From positions 1 through 6,264 of the forward strand of contig SOIC01000203.1 in NCBI GenBank assembly GCA_004377275.1: 6,264 nt of DNA, read 5' to 3'. Positions 4,687 through 6,264 of this stretch are shown here, in pieces. How positions within the stretch are numbered: the first letter of the stretch is position 1; each line of letters begins with the position of its first letter. The position numbers were made by a program, and so were the translations under genes. This DNA is from Dehalococcoidia bacterium (GTDB lineage: Bacteria; Chloroflexota; Dehalococcoidia; E44-bin15). A model generated the notes under the pieces. That model did no database searches. It was not told where the DNA came from and saw only the letters and a program-made list of their open reading frames with translations.

Positions 4687-6264
4687 CTAAACCAGCTCCT
4701 TCAGCACTCTCACCACATCTTCCCGCGATACATCGTCCCTGAAGGTTGTCTGGCCGATGCTTTTAAGCAGCACCCAATTAATAGCCCGCTCCCTCACCTT
4801 CTTGTCCAGTGCCATCGCCTTCAGCACCCCATCCCTATCCACGTCGGAGCAGGTGGTAGACAAGCCGAGCCTCTCGATGAGCCTCCCCTGTCGCGCCACG
4901 ATATCGTGCGAAATAAGCCCCAGCCGCTCGCTGAGCATCGAAGCACCTGTCATGCCTATGGCGACTGCCTCGCCGTGAAGGAAGCGCTCATATTCGGTGG
5001 CTGCCTCAAGACCGTGGGCTATGGTGTGCCCGTAATTCAGGATCATGCGCCTCCCCCGCTCCTTTTCATCCTCGCTCACCACCATGGCTTTAAGAGAGGC
5101 ACTGCGCCTTATCGCCTCTGTGGTCGCCTCGGCTTCCAGGGCTACGAGTCCATTTGCATTAGCCTCCAGAAACTCCAGAAACTCGGGGTCGAGGATTAAG
5201 GCGTGCTTCACCACCTCAGCCCACCCTGAGACGAGTTCTCTTTTTGGGAGCGTGGCTAAGGTGCTCACATCGGCGATTACCAAGCGGGGCTGGTAGAAGG
5301 CGCCGATGAGGTTCTTCGCCTGGGGATGATTGAGCGCCACCTTTCCACCGATGGCAGCATCGGCCATGGCGATAAGTGAGGTGGGCACCTGAACCAGGGG
5401 CAGGCCGCGAAGGAAGGTAGCGGCAACGAAGCCGGCGAGGTCGCCTACCATGCCCCCTCCCAGGGCGACGATGGCATGGCCCCGTTCGGCGTGGCGCGTC
5501 ACCAGCCAATCGTAGAGCCTCACTGCGGTATCGATGGTCTTTGTCGTTTCGCCCGGGGGCACGAGGAAGGACTCTACAGAGAAACCAGCCTGTTCCAGGG
5601 AATTTGTCGCTCGAGCGCCATGGTGCAAAAAGACATCTTCGTCGCTGATGATATTGGCGCAGTCGCTGAGCCCGACCTGGCGCATCCGCCGGCCCAGGTC
5701 ATCCAGGAGACCCCAGCCCACAAAGACCGGGTAGCTCTCGGTGGGCGTGGTGACCACGAAAGGGGCATCGCCCTGCCGGGCGCGCGCCTGCTCGAAGCCA
5801 CGAACTACCTCATCCACGACCTTATTGAGGGAGAGGTTATCGGTATACACTGACCAATCGGCTGTAGCGTAATAGGGCTGGCGCGATGCCTTCAGTTGCG
5901 TGATGCGCTCCAGCGGGTCGGCCACGGCAAGTAGCGGGCGTACCACACTGCTGCTCTTTTGGTTGCTGCGGAGACGCTCGTAGATGGTCTGAGGCTTCGC
6001 TTCAAGGCAGATCACCACCCCGCTCCGGGCGAAAAGTTCCCGATTGCGCTGGTCAACTATTGCGCCACCACCGATGGCGATAACGGTTTCTTTCTCTTCG
6101 CAAGCCCTCTGCAGAACCTGCCGCTCCAGCTCCCGAAAGTGCTCCTCACCGTTCTGGGCGAAGATATCAGGGATGGATTTTCGGGAGAGGTCGACGATCT
6201 CCTCGTCGCTGTCTACAAAATTCCACCCCAGCCGCCGTGCCACCTCTTTCCCGACCACCGATTT
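4687..6264 (-). CDS. aroKB: Bifunctional shikimate kinase / 3-dehydroquinate synthase (5' end outside window)
   Basis: The frame stays open to the window edge, giving 525 residues. The first visible residues, Lys-Ser then VVGKEVARRLGW, are the end of the kinase P-loop, so only about a dozen N-terminal residues are missing. Kinase part (about 1-160, numbered from the first visible residue): FVDSD (Asp18/Asp20), FRELE, the IGGGA shikimate site at 65-67, lid arginine in RPLL (109), and RQPYY (Arg128). Synthase part (about 170-525): PPGETTK, ALGGGMVGDLAGFVAATFLRG, VPTSLIAMADAAIGGK, NHPQAKNLIGAFYQP, and zinc ligands Glu350 (GWAEVVKH), His413 (NYGH) and His430 (HGEA). The first domain phosphorylates shikimate; the second makes 3-dehydroquinate from DAHP using NAD and zinc. 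These are non-consecutive steps of chorismate synthesis. All key residues seen are intact, so both activities are expected. The stop abuts the next gene. Confidence 0.96.
   Translation of the reverse strand, partial: KSVVGKEVARRLGWNFVDSDEEIVDLSRKSIPDIFAQNGEEHFRELERQVLQRACEEKETVIAIGGGAIVDQRNRELFARSGVVICLEAKPQTIYERLRSNQKSSSVVRPLLAVADPLERITQLKASRQPYYATADWSVYTDNLSLNKVVDEVVRGFEQARARQGDAPFVVTTPTESYPVFVGWGLLDDLGRRMRQVGLSDCANIISDEDVFLHHGARATNSLEQAGFSVESFLVPPGETTKTIDTAVRLYDWLVTRHAERGHAIVALGGGMVGDLAGFVAATFLRGLPLVQVPTSLIAMADAAIGGKVALNHPQAKNLIGAFYQPRLVIADVSTLATLPKRELVSGWAEVVKHALILDPEFLEFLEANANGLVALEAEATTEAIRRSASLKAMVVSEDEKERGRRMILNYGHTIAHGLEAATEYERFLHGEAVAIGMTGASMLSERLGLISHDIVARQGRLIERLGLSTTCSDVDRDGVLKAMALDKKVRERAINWVLLKSIGQTTFRDDVSREDVVRVLKELV

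Noticed and set aside
4666..5199. A 177-residue open frame on the plus strand.
   Set aside because: It lies opposite the dehydroquinate synthase domain, whose conserved motifs are unambiguous; His/Pro-rich composition is typical of antisense frames.

Overview
The window looks like an ordinary chromosomal segment of a bacterium with moderate-to-high GC. The gene set suggests a Chloroflexota/Dehalococcoidia-like lineage: a two-subunit methylmalonyl-CoA mutase with epimerase, a fused shikimate kinase/dehydroquinate synthase, a heme O synthase-like UbiA protein, and a bacterial-type Tgt. The placement rests on remembered family resemblance and was not tested by a search. No mobile element, RNA gene or CRISPR array was seen.

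Layout. Positions 1-1134 form a plus-strand block: the 3' part of methylmalonyl-CoA epimerase, the B12-binding subunit of methylmalonyl-CoA mutase, a stand-alone NIL-domain protein, and a 51-residue basic protein with a SAP/helix-extension-helix-like pattern. Positions 1173-6264 form a convergent minus-strand block. Read in the direction of transcription it holds aroKB (5' end outside the window), a ctaB/UbiA-like membrane prenyltransferase, a 242-base repeat-rich gap with a possible 24-codon gene, an acyl-CoA dehydrogenase, and tgt. The two blocks meet tail to tail with a 38-base gap and no convincing terminator.

Function. The plus-strand genes belong to the methylmalonyl-CoA/succinyl-CoA interconversion used in propionate or branched-chain/odd-chain carbon metabolism. 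The two small proteins behind the mutase subunit may be accessory to it or simply co-transcribed. The minus-strand block mixes housekeeping functions: aromatic precursor synthesis, heme O or a related prenylated product, acyl-CoA oxidation and queuosine tRNA modification. Tight junctions (aroKB/ctaB abut; acyl-CoA dehydrogenase/tgt overlap) suggest co-transcription.

The least ordinary part is 3575-3843. The last 58 bases of the ctaB-like reading frame, with its stop, Shine-Dalgarno and following ATG, are present twice in the same frame without indels (46 of 58 identical). Four copies of a 38-base unit, each containing an AAGG/GGAGG-type ribosome-binding site and an ATG, lie between ctaB and the acyl-CoA dehydrogenase. 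One copy opens a 24-residue hydrophobic-tailed reading frame ending in the same LWLL tail as the upstream enzyme.
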